A stretch of DNA of 64,000 nt from DASVUC01 sp038237225 (GTDB lineage Bacteria > Planctomycetota > Phycisphaerae > Tepidisphaerales > Tepidisphaeraceae): assembly GCA_038237225.1 (NCBI GenBank), contig JBBRYX010000023.1:19754-83753 (forward strand). Direction: 5' to 3'. The translations under genes were made by a program, and so were the position numbers. Below, one piece after another: positions 8,241-17,635 of this stretch. The notes under the pieces are model-generated. The model was not told where the DNA came from, made no database searches, and was given only the letters and a program-made list of their open reading frames with translations. Positions within the stretch are counted from its first letter, which is position 1; every line of letters starts with the position of its first letter.

Positions 8241-8543
8241 GGGGATTCCCGAGTTGGCAGCTTAACCTTGAAGTAGTGGTTGGTGAGGGCTGTGCAAGTT
8301 GTTGCAGAGACTGGGGATGTTGATCGGACATGATGGCAAGCCGGGGTATTTGCGTTTTGGGCGGTTCTATTGCAATATCCCCTTCCTGACCTAAATTAAC
8401 GCCGGTCCTATAAGCAAAATGCCGTATTAGCCGATAACTGAAAAAGCGGAAACAGCCGAAGAGATAGTTCGGCATTCGCAAAGAGCCAGGTGGGTCGCCC
8501 GCTTGGACTTGGAAAGACACAGGAACCTGAAAGGAGCGCAACC
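8241..8543. promoter_or_regulatory. Leader region of the exopolysaccharide locus
   Basis: A 303-bp non-coding stretch between the divergent zinc-ribbon gene and the export lipoprotein gene. It should hold promoters for both. The only clear signal seen is the ribosome site aaaggag at 8530-8536 that serves the TTG start at 8544. No riboswitch fold was recognised. Confidence 0.4.
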
Positions 8544-10103
8544 TTGCGTTCTCGTCGCATCTCTCGAATCTCACGTAGCGTTCAGATCTTGGCTTTGGCG
8601 GCGGCAGGCGCGCTGCTGACGGGTTGCACGGCCCATGGGCCGTTCGACAACGGTTTCATTGATCCGTCGGAGGTGGGACGGTTCAAGAAGCAGCCGCTGC
8701 TGATGCCGATTCTGTCGAGCCTGGAGACAGGCATCGAAGAGCCGAACGAGCAGTTCAGCAACGCGACCGATGTCCGGCCGGACGATCTGGTTGCCTCGTC
8801 GCTGGACTATATCATTGGCGCGAACGATCTGCTTGTGGTTTCGATCACCGATCTCGTCGGGACCAACGTCGAGACCTTGAAGCAGAGCCGCGTGAGCGAG
8901 AGCGGCAACATCAGCCTCCCGCTGCTGGGACAGGTGAAAGCCGAAGGGCTGACCGAGTCGCAGTTGGAGCAGGAGATCATCGACTCTTATCGTCGAAGCA
9001 ACATCATTCAGAACGCGCAGGTCGCCGTGACCGTGTCTGAGGCGCGGGCTCGGACGTTCAGCATCCTGGGCCAGGTGCAGCGGCCGGGTCAGTATCAGAT
9101 CCTGCAATCGGACTTCCGCGTGCTCGATGCGCTGGTACTGGCGGGCGATGTGCCGTTCCAGGGAATCGAAAGTCTGTTTGTCGTCCGTCGGGAAAACCTC
9201 GGGCGGAGTCGATCGACCACGGGGCCCGCGGGCGCGACGACGCTCCCAACGGATGTTCTGGCGCCGCGATCGGATTCGGGTATGACCGGAATGACGCGCG
9301 CGGTACTGCTCCAGACGGCAGGGCGTGATGCGCTGGCTCCGAACACGCCGGCAACCCGTGATGCGGGGACGGCAGGAACGCGTCCCGCGCCGACCGGCGC
9401 ACTGACCGCTGAAGAGCGGTATGGCATTGTGGATGGTAAACCGGTGCTCGCGCCCAACCGCGGAGCGACGACGGGAACGGGAACGACTGGCACGCGGACA
9501 CGAACCGGGACGGGAACGGCTGATTTGCTCGCGCCTTCGCCTGATATGGGGATGGAAGGGCGCGCGCCCACCACGCAGCCTTCAGGAACGGGTGCTTTTG
9601 AATTTAACAACCCCATGGGCGGCGAAAATGTTCGCGTGATCCGCGTTCCGCTCGATGATCTCAAGAACGGCGACCTGAAGTACAACATCGTGATTCGGCC
9701 GCAGGACATGATTCTCGTGCCAAACCCGCAGACGGGTGAATACTGGGTCGCGGGCCACGTGCCGCGGTCAGGTGTTTACAGCCTAACGGCTCGGAAGATT
9801 ACGTTGAAGGAAGCGATCGATGGCGCGGGTGGATTTGATGCCCTGTCAATTCCGGCTCGAACCGAGGTGATCCGGCGTATCGGTAAGGACAAGGAAGTCA
9901 ACGTTCTGGTGGATATGGATAAGGTTTATGCAGGCATGCAGCCGGACATTTTTCTGAAACCTTACGATCACGTGCGCGTGGGTACTAATGTGTTCGCCCC
10001 GTTCATTGCGTCGCTGCGGAATGGGTTCCGAATCACCTATGGATTTGGGTTTTTGTATGACCGGAATTTTGCTCCGGCACAGGATCAGCAGAACCGGCCG
10101 TAA
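8544..10103 (+). CDS. Polysaccharide export lipoprotein (Wza-like, Poly_export/SLBB)
   Basis: Outer-membrane export channel component for exopolysaccharide. The TTG start at 8544 follows an aaaggag ribosome site by 7 nt, giving 519 aa; an in-frame ATG at 8490 lacks such a site. A lipoprotein signal ends in LLTGC. The Poly_export domain begins at YIIGANDLLVVSITDL and contains GNISLPLLGQVKAEGLT. SLBB-type domains follow (FSILGQVQRPGQYQ and, near the C-terminus, YWVAGHVPRSGVYSL). Between them lies a Thr/Gly/Arg-rich low-complexity insert of about 150 residues absent from classic Wza. It is the first gene of the exosortase/EPS locus. Confidence 0.92.
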   Translation: MRSRRISRISRSVQILALAAAGALLTGCTAHGPFDNGFIDPSEVGRFKKQPLLMPILSSLETGIEEPNEQFSNATDVRPDDLVASSLDYIIGANDLLVVSITDLVGTNVETLKQSRVSESGNISLPLLGQVKAEGLTESQLEQEIIDSYRRSNIIQNAQVAVTVSEARARTFSILGQVQRPGQYQILQSDFRVLDALVLAGDVPFQGIESLFVVRRENLGRSRSTTGPAGATTLPTDVLAPRSDSGMTGMTRAVLLQTAGRDALAPNTPATRDAGTAGTRPAPTGALTAEERYGIVDGKPVLAPNRGATTGTGTTGTRTRTGTGTADLLAPSPDMGMEGRAPTTQPSGTGAFEFNNPMGGENVRVIRVPLDDLKNGDLKYNIVIRPQDMILVPNPQTGEYWVAGHVPRSGVYSLTARKITLKEAIDGAGGFDALSIPARTEVIRRIGKDKEVNVLVDMDKVYAGMQPDIFLKPYDHVRVGTNVFAPFIASLRNGFRITYGFGFLYDRNFAPAQDQQNRP

Positions 10104-10171
10104 CCGGTTGAGTCCGGCCATGATATTCTTCGCGTAGAACGGGCCTTTTACGCGGTGGATGGAAATTAGAA

Positions 10172-10200
10172 CATCGCCCCCGATCTTTTCGGGGGCGATG
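10172..10200. other. GC-rich hairpin after the export gene
   Basis: A 12-bp perfect inverted repeat (catcgcccccga / tcgggggcgatg) with a 5-nt loop in the 288-bp gap between the export lipoprotein and the exosortase gene. There is no T-run on either side, so it is not a clear intrinsic terminator; attenuation or an mRNA-stabilising end is possible. The sequence gaaattagaac occurs on both sides, at 10162-10172 and 10234-10244. Confidence 0.55.
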
Positions 10201-10394
10201 CCGTATCCTCAACTCGTCCCCAACCCGTTGATAGAAATTAGAACTGTTATAGGTCCAGTGCGTAAGAACAATCTGCAAGGCAGTAAGATTGCTGCCGATC
10301 GCCTTGTGCTCCCGCATTTGCCGACCGATGATTTCTGAGTCCTTTACGCGCGTTTTCGCTGCCGACTGCGGCTGCGGGTTCGTGCAGGGGTTTG

Positions 10395-11705
10395 ATGGTG
10401 ACTGAACTTCAGCCATCTTCCGCGATGTTCCCGCCAGAGTCGGATGACTCGGGCAAGCTTTATTATGGCCTGACTTTGGACACCTGGTTCCAGGCGGGAA
10501 CCTTGGGAGTCCTCTTCATCGCCGTCTATTGGGTGGTGCTGCGTTGGCTCTGGGATAAGACAAACCCGCTTTATGGTGAAGCGAACTGGGGCCATGGCAT
10601 CTGCATCCCGGTGGTGGGGCTGTATTACCTCTATATCAATCGAGACGATCTGCTGAAGCGCAAAATCCAGCCGACCTGGGTCGGGCTTGGAATCGCTCTA
10701 ATGGCGCTGGTCATTTTCGCGTACGGCATCTGGCCCGGTCAGAACCAGTTCACTCAGGGCTGTGCCATGATCCTGGCGCTGTTCGGGGTCGTGCTGCTCT
10801 TGTGCGGGTGGGATGTGATGAAGATAGCGTGGTTCCCGATCGCGTACCTGGCATGCGGGATTCCGTGGCCACCGCTCGTGTATAGCTGGATCGCCAGCCC
10901 GCTGCAGACGCTGGCGGCGCGAGTGGCGGTGAAAACGCTGACGTTCACGGGCGTGAACGCGTTCCGCACCGGCACCAAAATCAACATGATGGATCTGAAC
11001 GGTGACAACCATGCGCTCAACGTCGCCGAGGCCTGCGCGGGGTTGCGATCGCTGATGACGTTCATCACCGTGGGCGCGGCGGTCGCGTTCCTCAGCGCTC
11101 GACCGCTCTGGCAGAAGATCGTCATCACGCTGAGCGCGATCCCGATCGCGATCTTTTGTAACGTGATGCGCGTGGCGGGGCAGGGACTGCTGGATTTTTA
11201 TGTGAGCCACCAACTCTCGGAAAGCTTTGCCCATCAATTCGTGGGTTTGATCATGCTGATCCCGGCGTTCTTCCTCATCCTGCTGGTGGGGTGGATCCTG
11301 GATCATATCTTCATCGAAGAAGCAGAAGTTCGGACCGCAACAGCGCGGATGGCGCAGCGTCCGACGGCCGGTAGGGGTGAAGTGCCGCGTCGAAACGTTC
11401 CGGTGACGGCCGCGCCGCCGGCACCCGCGAAGGCGCAAGCGATTCCCGCGAAGGCGCAAGCGATTCCCGCGAAGGCGCAAGCGATTCCCGCGAAGGCGCA
11501 AGCGATTCCTGCGAAGGCGCAAGTGGCTCCTGCGAAGGCGCAAGCGAGTCCGATTCCGGCGCCTTCGGGGGCGAAGCCCGCGACGCCGCCGCGTCCCGGG
11601 ATCACACCACCGAGGCCCGCTGGAGTTGTTCCGCCGCGTCCGATTCCGAGGCCGGCGCAGCAGCCGCCATCTAAACCAGGTCCGCAAGAGACGGAGGGGA
11701 CATGA
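10395..11705 (+). CDS. Exosortase (EpsH/Xrt family) with a repetitive C-terminal tail
   Basis: Integral-membrane transpeptidase-like protein that in other bacteria cleaves and sorts PEP-CTERM proteins and is linked to EPS biosynthesis. The 436-aa protein has about eight membrane helices and the three family catalytic residues: Cys214 in ACAGLRSLMTF, Arg259 in IFCNVMRV and His280 in AHQFVGL. After the last helix comes a ~130-aa Ala/Pro-rich cytoplasmic or periplasmic tail with six heptapeptide repeats of the PAKAQAI type, not usual in exosortases. An AGGGG stretch precedes the ATG at 10395. Its stop overlaps the next start (ATGA). Confidence 0.92.
   Translation: MVTELQPSSAMFPPESDDSGKLYYGLTLDTWFQAGTLGVLFIAVYWVVLRWLWDKTNPLYGEANWGHGICIPVVGLYYLYINRDDLLKRKIQPTWVGLGIALMALVIFAYGIWPGQNQFTQGCAMILALFGVVLLLCGWDVMKIAWFPIAYLACGIPWPPLVYSWIASPLQTLAARVAVKTLTFTGVNAFRTGTKINMMDLNGDNHALNVAEACAGLRSLMTFITVGAAVAFLSARPLWQKIVITLSAIPIAIFCNVMRVAGQGLLDFYVSHQLSESFAHQFVGLIMLIPAFFLILLVGWILDHIFIEEAEVRTATARMAQRPTAGRGEVPRRNVPVTAAPPAPAKAQAIPAKAQAIPAKAQAIPAKAQAIPAKAQVAPAKAQASPIPAPSGAKPATPPRPGITPPRPAGVVPPRPIPRPAQQPPSKPGPQETEGT
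11424..11549 (+). repeat. 21-bp tandem repeat coding for PAKAQAI heptapeptides
   Basis: Six contiguous 21-bp units; the first four are identical and the last two differ in a few bases (PAKAQVA, PAKAQAS). The repeat is in frame inside the exosortase gene and lengthens its tail by 42 residues. Near-identity of the units suggests recent slippage expansion and possible copy-number variation between strains. Confidence 0.92.
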
Positions 11706-12733
11706 AGTTTTTGACTGATCATCCGCAGCTTATCGTGCTGGCGCTGTTGTTCGCGGCGGCAATCGTGGTGTTCGTTATGGCGCGCAAGAATCCTGCGCTG
11801 GCGGCCGCCGCCAAGCGAGTTTTCTCGCAGCCGAAGTTTTTGGCGGCATTCACGATTCTGGTGGTGGCGGCGGTGGGGCTGAATTCGGTCGTGGATCTGA
11901 TGAAGCTGCACTTCAAGAAGGAACCCGTGCCGCTGGCGCGGAAGCTGACGCTCATTGCCGACAAGCTCGGTCCGTGGGTGCAGGTGACTCAAGATTCCGC
12001 GATCGACAAGGAAATTGAGGACGTGCTGGGCACGAGCCAGTACATCTTCCGAGAGTACGTGGATGAGCGGATCGCGGGCGCGGATATCAAGCAGCAATTC
12101 ACGAACCTCCGGAACCTGGAGGACAACGAGACGGATCCGAAAGAGCGCGTGAAGATCAAGAATCAGCGCGAGGAAAAACTGCTGCGGATCCGAGCGAAGA
12201 ACCCGGAAGCAGTCGTGAGCCTTTCGGTGACGTATTACACGGGGATGGTGGATACGGTGGCGCACGTGCCGGATCGGTGCTACATCGCCGACGGCTATGA
12301 GCCGCGTCCGGGCGAGGACGTCTATCAGGAATGGCCGATTGCCAAGGAACTGCCTGATGAGGCGAAGCCGAAGGACAAGAACAAGCAGCCGACGGAGAAC
12401 GTCGAGGTTCACTACATCAACTTCGAGGATCAAAGTTCGTCGCGGAAGTTGCCGCGGAGCGTCGCGTATTTCTTCCACACGAACGGGACGTTCCAGGCTT
12501 CTCCGCTGGGCGTTCGCGTGAAGCTTCAGGACCTTCGCGAGCGTCATGCGTATTACGCGAAGGTCGAAGTCATGACGCTGATCGGCAACCCGGAGAAATC
12601 AGCGAATGTGATGACGGATTTTCTGTCCGAGGCCCTGCCGGACATCTATCGATCGATGCCGGACTGGAAAAAAGTTTCCGCGTCGGAGCGCGGCACGCAA
12701 CTGGCGGATGCGGCTCCACGAAGCACTCCTTAA
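11702..12733 (+). CDS. EpsI-like exosortase-associated protein (DUF3485 type)
   Basis: A 343-aa protein with two N-terminal membrane helices (about residues 9-26 and 46-64) and an extracytoplasmic domain starting at LGPWVQV, the usual opening of EpsI domains. The central block VTYYTGMVDTVAHVPDRCYI corresponds to the EpsI region where a yyH-P-x-x-C motif precedes the sorting-linked part. EpsI proteins are found beside or fused to exosortases, and here the start overlaps the exosortase stop by 4 bp. Charged insertions (for example KPKDKNKQPTEN) make it longer than standard EpsI. Confidence 0.8.
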   Translation: MKFLTDHPQLIVLALLFAAAIVVFVMARKNPALAAAAKRVFSQPKFLAAFTILVVAAVGLNSVVDLMKLHFKKEPVPLARKLTLIADKLGPWVQVTQDSAIDKEIEDVLGTSQYIFREYVDERIAGADIKQQFTNLRNLEDNETDPKERVKIKNQREEKLLRIRAKNPEAVVSLSVTYYTGMVDTVAHVPDRCYIADGYEPRPGEDVYQEWPIAKELPDEAKPKDKNKQPTENVEVHYINFEDQSSSRKLPRSVAYFFHTNGTFQASPLGVRVKLQDLRERHAYYAKVEVMTLIGNPEKSANVMTDFLSEALPDIYRSMPDWKKVSASERGTQLADAAPRSTP

Positions 12734-12760
12734 GAGCACACACACTGACGGCGAGACGAT

Positions 12761-15700
12761 ATGGCACGCAAAAGAGTTAATACGAAATTCGTGATCGCCC
12801 TCAGCATCACCATCGTGGTGTTGATGGTGGGCGTTCTTCTCGCCAAGAAGCTGGTGTGGCGGGAGAAGCCGGACAAATACCTGGTCGTCGGTCGCGAGCA
12901 GATGACGAAGGGGAACTTCGATGAAGCCTCGAAGCAGTTTCGCCGCGCGGTGCAGCTTGATTCGAAGAACGCCGAGACCTGGGTCGAGTTCGGCGATGCG
13001 CTGAATCAACTCAGCTCGGCCGATCCGGATAATCTGAACAGGGCGCGACAGGCTTGGGAGCAGGCGGCAACGATCAACCCTGGGAACAAAGAGGCGCTAA
13101 ACCGCCTGCTTTCGTTCTGGAGCGAGCTTGCCGATCTGCGGCAGGCGCCGGGTGATTTCGACCAGATTCGCAGAAGCGCCGAGGCGCTCGCGAAAGTCGA
13201 TCCGGATAATGCCGCCGCCCAAGCGTCAATCTATTCTTCGACCGTGCGCCGCTGGCTCGTGGGCGTGGAAACGGATCAGGGGAAGATCGACGAAGCCGTT
13301 GACAAGCTGACCGCGCTGATGGTGAAGAACCCAGCCAATCCCGATCTTCCGGTGTTCGTCGCGAAATCGAAGCTGTTAAAGGCCGAGCGTGCGCGGCAGC
13401 GCAACGCCATCACCGGCGACGCCGAAGCGACCAAACTGATCAACGAAGCGAACTCTGTGATCGAGACGGCGGTGAAGAACCAGCCCAAGAGCGCGGCGAT
13501 GTGGTTCGGCGCGTCTCAGGTGATGGATCAGGAGTGGCGCACCTCGGCGATCCTGGCCAACCAGGTCGCCGCTCGGATGACTTCCAAAGATCCGAACAGC
13601 CGCGAGGCGCTGCTTCTCAAGAAGTATGCGGATGAGTCAGGGAAATACCTGAAGCGGAAAGGCGAGTTGCTCGAGGGCGCGCGCTCGTTCGTGAAGGAAG
13701 ACGATCCGCTTTACGTGTACATTCACATCAACAGCGCCGCGGCGGCGGCGCAGCGGCAGGATCGTGCCGGGGCGGAGAAGATTCTCCGGGATCTGCTCGC
13801 GAAGAAACCCGCGGACCAGGAAGTTCGACTTCGTCTTGCCGAGCACATCGCCCCGGACAAGCGCGAGGAAGCGATTAACCTGCTGGAACAGCCGATCACC
13901 TTGGGCGGGCTGACGGGTCCCAAGGCGCTGGTCGGGCGGGCGCTGGAAGTCCAGACGGCCGCCGCGGTGACGAGCATGCGGCTTAACGCCTACAACGATG
14001 CGACGACTGCCGAGAAGGCCAAGCTGGCTCCGAAGATCGAAGAAGGCATCAGCAGGATCATTCTCAAGGAAGGCGACGGTGTGAACTCGCTGCTGTTGCG
14101 CGGCAAGTATTGGCGCGCCCAGGGCAAGCCCATCGAAGCGATTCAGACACTCGAGCGGGCGCTGGCGCTTTCCGACCAGGACGTTGCCAATTCCGAGCGG
14201 CAAATCGACCGGCTCGATCGCTGGGAAGTGGTCGACCTGCTCGCCCGAACCTACATCGAGACCAAACAGTCCGGCCGCGCCAAGGCCTTGCTGGACTCGC
14301 TCGTGCAGAAGTTCAAGACCTACGCGCCGGCACGAATCCTCCTGGCGCAGCTTCTGATCCGCGAGCAGCAGATGGCGCTGGCGAAACAGCACGTCGATAT
14401 CCTGCGCGAGCTCAAGGGCGAAGATCCCGACATCATCAAGCTGGAGATCCAACTGCTCGATCAGCAGACGCAGAAGGACCAGATCCATGCGCTGATCGCG
14501 AAGCTGCCGGAGAAAACGAAAAAAGAGACGATGGACAAGGTGAACTCGGCGATGGCCTGCAAGGACATCGCCGAAGCGATTCGCCTGACTGAGGTCCTGG
14601 AAAAGCAATTCCCGAAGGACGATGACATTCTGCGAATGGCGTTTCGCGTCTATCGCTCGTTGAACAGCAACGAGAAGGCCCAGCAGGTCGTCAAGCGGGC
14701 GAAGGAACTGCATCCGGACAACGTCGGACTTGAACTCGTCGATAATATCGGGGCCACAACGGCGCCGAGCAAAGAGGTCACGCAGAAGATCCACCAGGGG
14801 CTTCTCGCAAAGGAGACCGATCCGTTCCGCAGGGAACTGATGCAGGCCGACTTTGCGCGCGAGGACGGCAAGAGCGACGATCAACTGGCGCACCTCAAGG
14901 AAGCGGCGAAACTCAAGCCGGACGATGTCGATGTCAAGCTGGCGCTGTTCAATCTGTACCTTCAGCGCAGGCAGTTCGAGGTGGCGGCGAATTACATCGA
15001 GCCGCTGTCCCGCGCCAACCGGGACCAGGTGAACGGGCTCCTGTTCCGCTACCGCCTGGCGATGGCCAAGGGCGATATCAACAGCGGCATCGGTTATGGC
15101 CGCAAGCTCGTTCAGAACATGCCGGAATTCGGTCAGAGCTGGCTCGCGCTCGCCGAATCGCTCCAGGCCGCCCAGCAGTATGATGAATCGCTGGACAAAT
15201 ATCTCAAGGCCCTTGAAAAGCAGAGCGACAGCGCGATCGCTTACCGCGGCGCCATCGAATGCTATTACGCGCTGGGTCGCAAGGAAGACGCCAAGCGGAA
15301 GATCGCTCAGGCGCGCAGCGTGATGCCGACCAACACGCAGTTCCTGGACATGGAACTGAACCATGAGCTGAGTTACGGTGATCCTGAAAGCGTCATTCCC
15401 GGACGTGAAGAGGCGCTGAAGAAGAACCCGGACGATGCCAGCACCTTGCTCATGGCCGGACGCACGTATATGTCGTCGGCGCGGGCGCGGATTCGCAAGA
15501 ACCCCGATGACAAGTCGAACGCCGTTGCTTATCTCACCAAGGCCAGGCAGTTGTTTGCCCAGGGCCTGGAGAAGTGGCCGGACGAGCCGTCCTTCTACGC
15601 GTATAGCGCGGAAGTTGCGGCACAGCTTAAGGATCTGCCGGGCGCCGAGAAGGTTCTGCGGCAACTGTCTGAGCGCGAGTCATGGAAGGACCGCGCTGAG

Positions 15701-17479
15701 CCGCTGATGCTGCTGGGCGAATTCTTCGCCCGTACGAATCGCGGCGACGAAGCAATCAAGGTGCTCCAGCAGGCGATGACCAAAGCGCCGGCGAATATCG
15801 ACGTCGAAATGCGCCTGGCAACGGTCCTTGCCGAGCAAAAGCGCTTCGATGACGCGATCAAGTCGCTGGCGAACAACGCGGATGATCCGCGCATCGTGCG
15901 CCGGCGAATCGAGATTCTGATCAGCGCCGGCAAGTTTGAAGAGGCCGATGCGGCGTTGGCGGCGGCGCAGGCGAAGATGCCGAACATGGTGGATCTGCGC
16001 TCGCTGGGCGGCTCGATCAGCTTGTCGCGCAACCGATTCGAGGAGGCCCAGTCGCGCCTTCAGTCGGCGCTTCAGATCGATCCGAAACATGCGGCATCGC
16101 ACTACTACCTGGGTCTTGTGCTGATGAACCAGCCCAAGCCCGATATCGATGCCGCGGTCCAGCACCTGAACCTGTGCAAGGATGCCGCCGGTGTGGGCGT
16201 TGACGCGCGCCGGGCGCTGGCGGACTGCTTCCGCCGCAAGAACGATTTTGAAGGCGCGGTCCGCGAACTGGAGACGGCTCAGAAGTCGAATCCGTCCAAT
16301 CGCGAAATCGTCCTGGCGCTGTTGGATTCGTACTCCGGTATGAGCCCACCGCGCTGGCTAGACGTGAAGAGAGTCATCGCCGAATGGAAGTCGGCGCCGG
16401 ATTACCGCGCCGACGTCGAGGTCCTGAAGCGTGAGACGGGGATGTACCTGGCGCAGAAGAATTACGTCGATGCCGCCGGTGCCCTGGGTGAAGCAATCAA
16501 GGCCGATCCCAACAATATGGATCTCGTCCGTCAGTACCTCGGTTTGCTGATCCAGACGCAGAATTATCCGATCGTCGTGCAATCCACCACCAAGCTGGCG
16601 GACAAAGATCCATCGCTATGGTGGGCGTACATGGCTCGCGCGGTGGCGAAGCGTTATCAAACCGATCGCGCCGGCGCGGTTGCCGACTATCAGTTGGCGC
16701 TCGATTCGGCAGCCAGGAAACAGAATGACGATGCCGTCAGTGAAATCATTCGCTCGATGGCGAAGGAAATCGGCGTCGGTGAGGCGCAGCTTCGAATCAA
16801 GGATCGCGCGACCAAGGAACCGCGCTGGGCGCTGATGGCGGCTTATCTCTATCAGCAGGATTCCCCGCCGAAGACTGAGGAAGCGATGAAGCAGCTCGAG
16901 GGCGTTCTGGCGATGCCCAACTTGAACAAAGCCGACAAGGAGACCGCCCTGCGTTACGGCGGGTCTCTCTATCTGCAGGCCAAGGGCAAGCCGGACGTGC
17001 AGAAGGCTTACCAGTGCTATCTCCAGCTTCTGGATCTGGCGCCGAACGACCTGACATCGCTGAACAACATGGCATGCCTGCTCGCCGAGCAATATACGCC
17101 CGCCCGTCCGGACGAGGCACTGAAGTACAGCAAGCGCGCGTATGACATCATGCAGAAGACCAACTCGCGAGAGCCCCTGATCATGGATACCCATGGCTGG
17201 CTGCTGACGCTGGCGGGTCAGGTGGATGATGGCATCGCGCTCCTGGAAAACGTGGTCGATACCTCGCCCATCGTTGACGCCCGCTATCACCTGGCGGAGG
17301 CGTATCTCAAGAAGGCTTTCCCGGAGCAGGCGCGCAAGCAACTTGAGCTCGCCAAGGGCATGATTGCTCGTATGAATCGGGAGCACCAGCCGTATGATCC
17401 ATCGCTGGTTCCGAGGATTGAAAATGCAATCAATCGGGCAAATGAAATGTTGAAAAGTAAGAGCGCGAACGCGAAATAA
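12761..17479 (+). CDS. Giant membrane-anchored TPR protein of the EPS/exosortase locus
   Basis: A 1572-aa protein. One N-terminal membrane anchor (residues ~11-28, VIALSITIVVLMVGVLLA) is followed by helical TPR-like repeats to the end. Recognisable units include NFDEASKQFRRAVQLDSKN near residue 50, GKPIEAIQTLERAL near 455 and RFEEAQSRLQSALQIDPKH near 1095. TPR lipoproteins called PrsT accompany exosortases elsewhere and are thought to scaffold polymer export, but are usually under 1000 aa and lipid-anchored; this one is larger and anchored by a helix. It lies 27 bp after the EpsI-like gene. Function is inferred from context. Confidence 0.85.
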   Translation: MARKRVNTKFVIALSITIVVLMVGVLLAKKLVWREKPDKYLVVGREQMTKGNFDEASKQFRRAVQLDSKNAETWVEFGDALNQLSSADPDNLNRARQAWEQAATINPGNKEALNRLLSFWSELADLRQAPGDFDQIRRSAEALAKVDPDNAAAQASIYSSTVRRWLVGVETDQGKIDEAVDKLTALMVKNPANPDLPVFVAKSKLLKAERARQRNAITGDAEATKLINEANSVIETAVKNQPKSAAMWFGASQVMDQEWRTSAILANQVAARMTSKDPNSREALLLKKYADESGKYLKRKGELLEGARSFVKEDDPLYVYIHINSAAAAAQRQDRAGAEKILRDLLAKKPADQEVRLRLAEHIAPDKREEAINLLEQPITLGGLTGPKALVGRALEVQTAAAVTSMRLNAYNDATTAEKAKLAPKIEEGISRIILKEGDGVNSLLLRGKYWRAQGKPIEAIQTLERALALSDQDVANSERQIDRLDRWEVVDLLARTYIETKQSGRAKALLDSLVQKFKTYAPARILLAQLLIREQQMALAKQHVDILRELKGEDPDIIKLEIQLLDQQTQKDQIHALIAKLPEKTKKETMDKVNSAMACKDIAEAIRLTEVLEKQFPKDDDILRMAFRVYRSLNSNEKAQQVVKRAKELHPDNVGLELVDNIGATTAPSKEVTQKIHQGLLAKETDPFRRELMQADFAREDGKSDDQLAHLKEAAKLKPDDVDVKLALFNLYLQRRQFEVAANYIEPLSRANRDQVNGLLFRYRLAMAKGDINSGIGYGRKLVQNMPEFGQSWLALAESLQAAQQYDESLDKYLKALEKQSDSAIAYRGAIECYYALGRKEDAKRKIAQARSVMPTNTQFLDMELNHELSYGDPESVIPGREEALKKNPDDASTLLMAGRTYMSSARARIRKNPDDKSNAVAYLTKARQLFAQGLEKWPDEPSFYAYSAEVAAQLKDLPGAEKVLRQLSERESWKDRAEPLMLLGEFFARTNRGDEAIKVLQQAMTKAPANIDVEMRLATVLAEQKRFDDAIKSLANNADDPRIVRRRIEILISAGKFEEADAALAAAQAKMPNMVDLRSLGGSISLSRNRFEEAQSRLQSALQIDPKHAASHYYLGLVLMNQPKPDIDAAVQHLNLCKDAAGVGVDARRALADCFRRKNDFEGAVRELETAQKSNPSNREIVLALLDSYSGMSPPRWLDVKRVIAEWKSAPDYRADVEVLKRETGMYLAQKNYVDAAGALGEAIKADPNNMDLVRQYLGLLIQTQNYPIVVQSTTKLADKDPSLWWAYMARAVAKRYQTDRAGAVADYQLALDSAARKQNDDAVSEIIRSMAKEIGVGEAQLRIKDRATKEPRWALMAAYLYQQDSPPKTEEAMKQLEGVLAMPNLNKADKETALRYGGSLYLQAKGKPDVQKAYQCYLQLLDLAPNDLTSLNNMACLLAEQYTPARPDEALKYSKRAYDIMQKTNSREPLIMDTHGWLLTLAGQVDDGIALLENVVDTSPIVDARYHLAEAYLKKAFPEQARKQLELAKGMIARMNREHQPYDPSLVPRIENAINRANEMLKSKSANAK

Positions 17480-17635
17480 AGGACGAACGGCCGATAAAAA
17501 CAGGCGTATTGTAGGGAAAGGCCGAGTGTCGGTCTGAGATCAGGAAACGGCAAGGATGCCACGCACGCCGGATGGATTCGGGGCATAATGGTTAGGAGCC
17601 GAGCAAGCTCGGCGGGTAGTGAGGAGCACAAGTTT

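Noticed and set aside
11424..11549. CRISPR-like array of 21-bp units
   Set aside because: Units are contiguous without spacers, in frame within a gene, and encode a heptapeptide.
10698..11687. 329-codon minus-strand frame in the exosortase gene
   Set aside because: Arg-rich low-complexity product opposite a well-supported membrane protein.
13637..15664. 675-codon open frame on the minus strand inside the TPR gene
   Set aside because: It is the antisense shadow of a high-GC, strongly biased coding sequence; the plus-strand frame has clear TPR repeats and the shadow has no family features.
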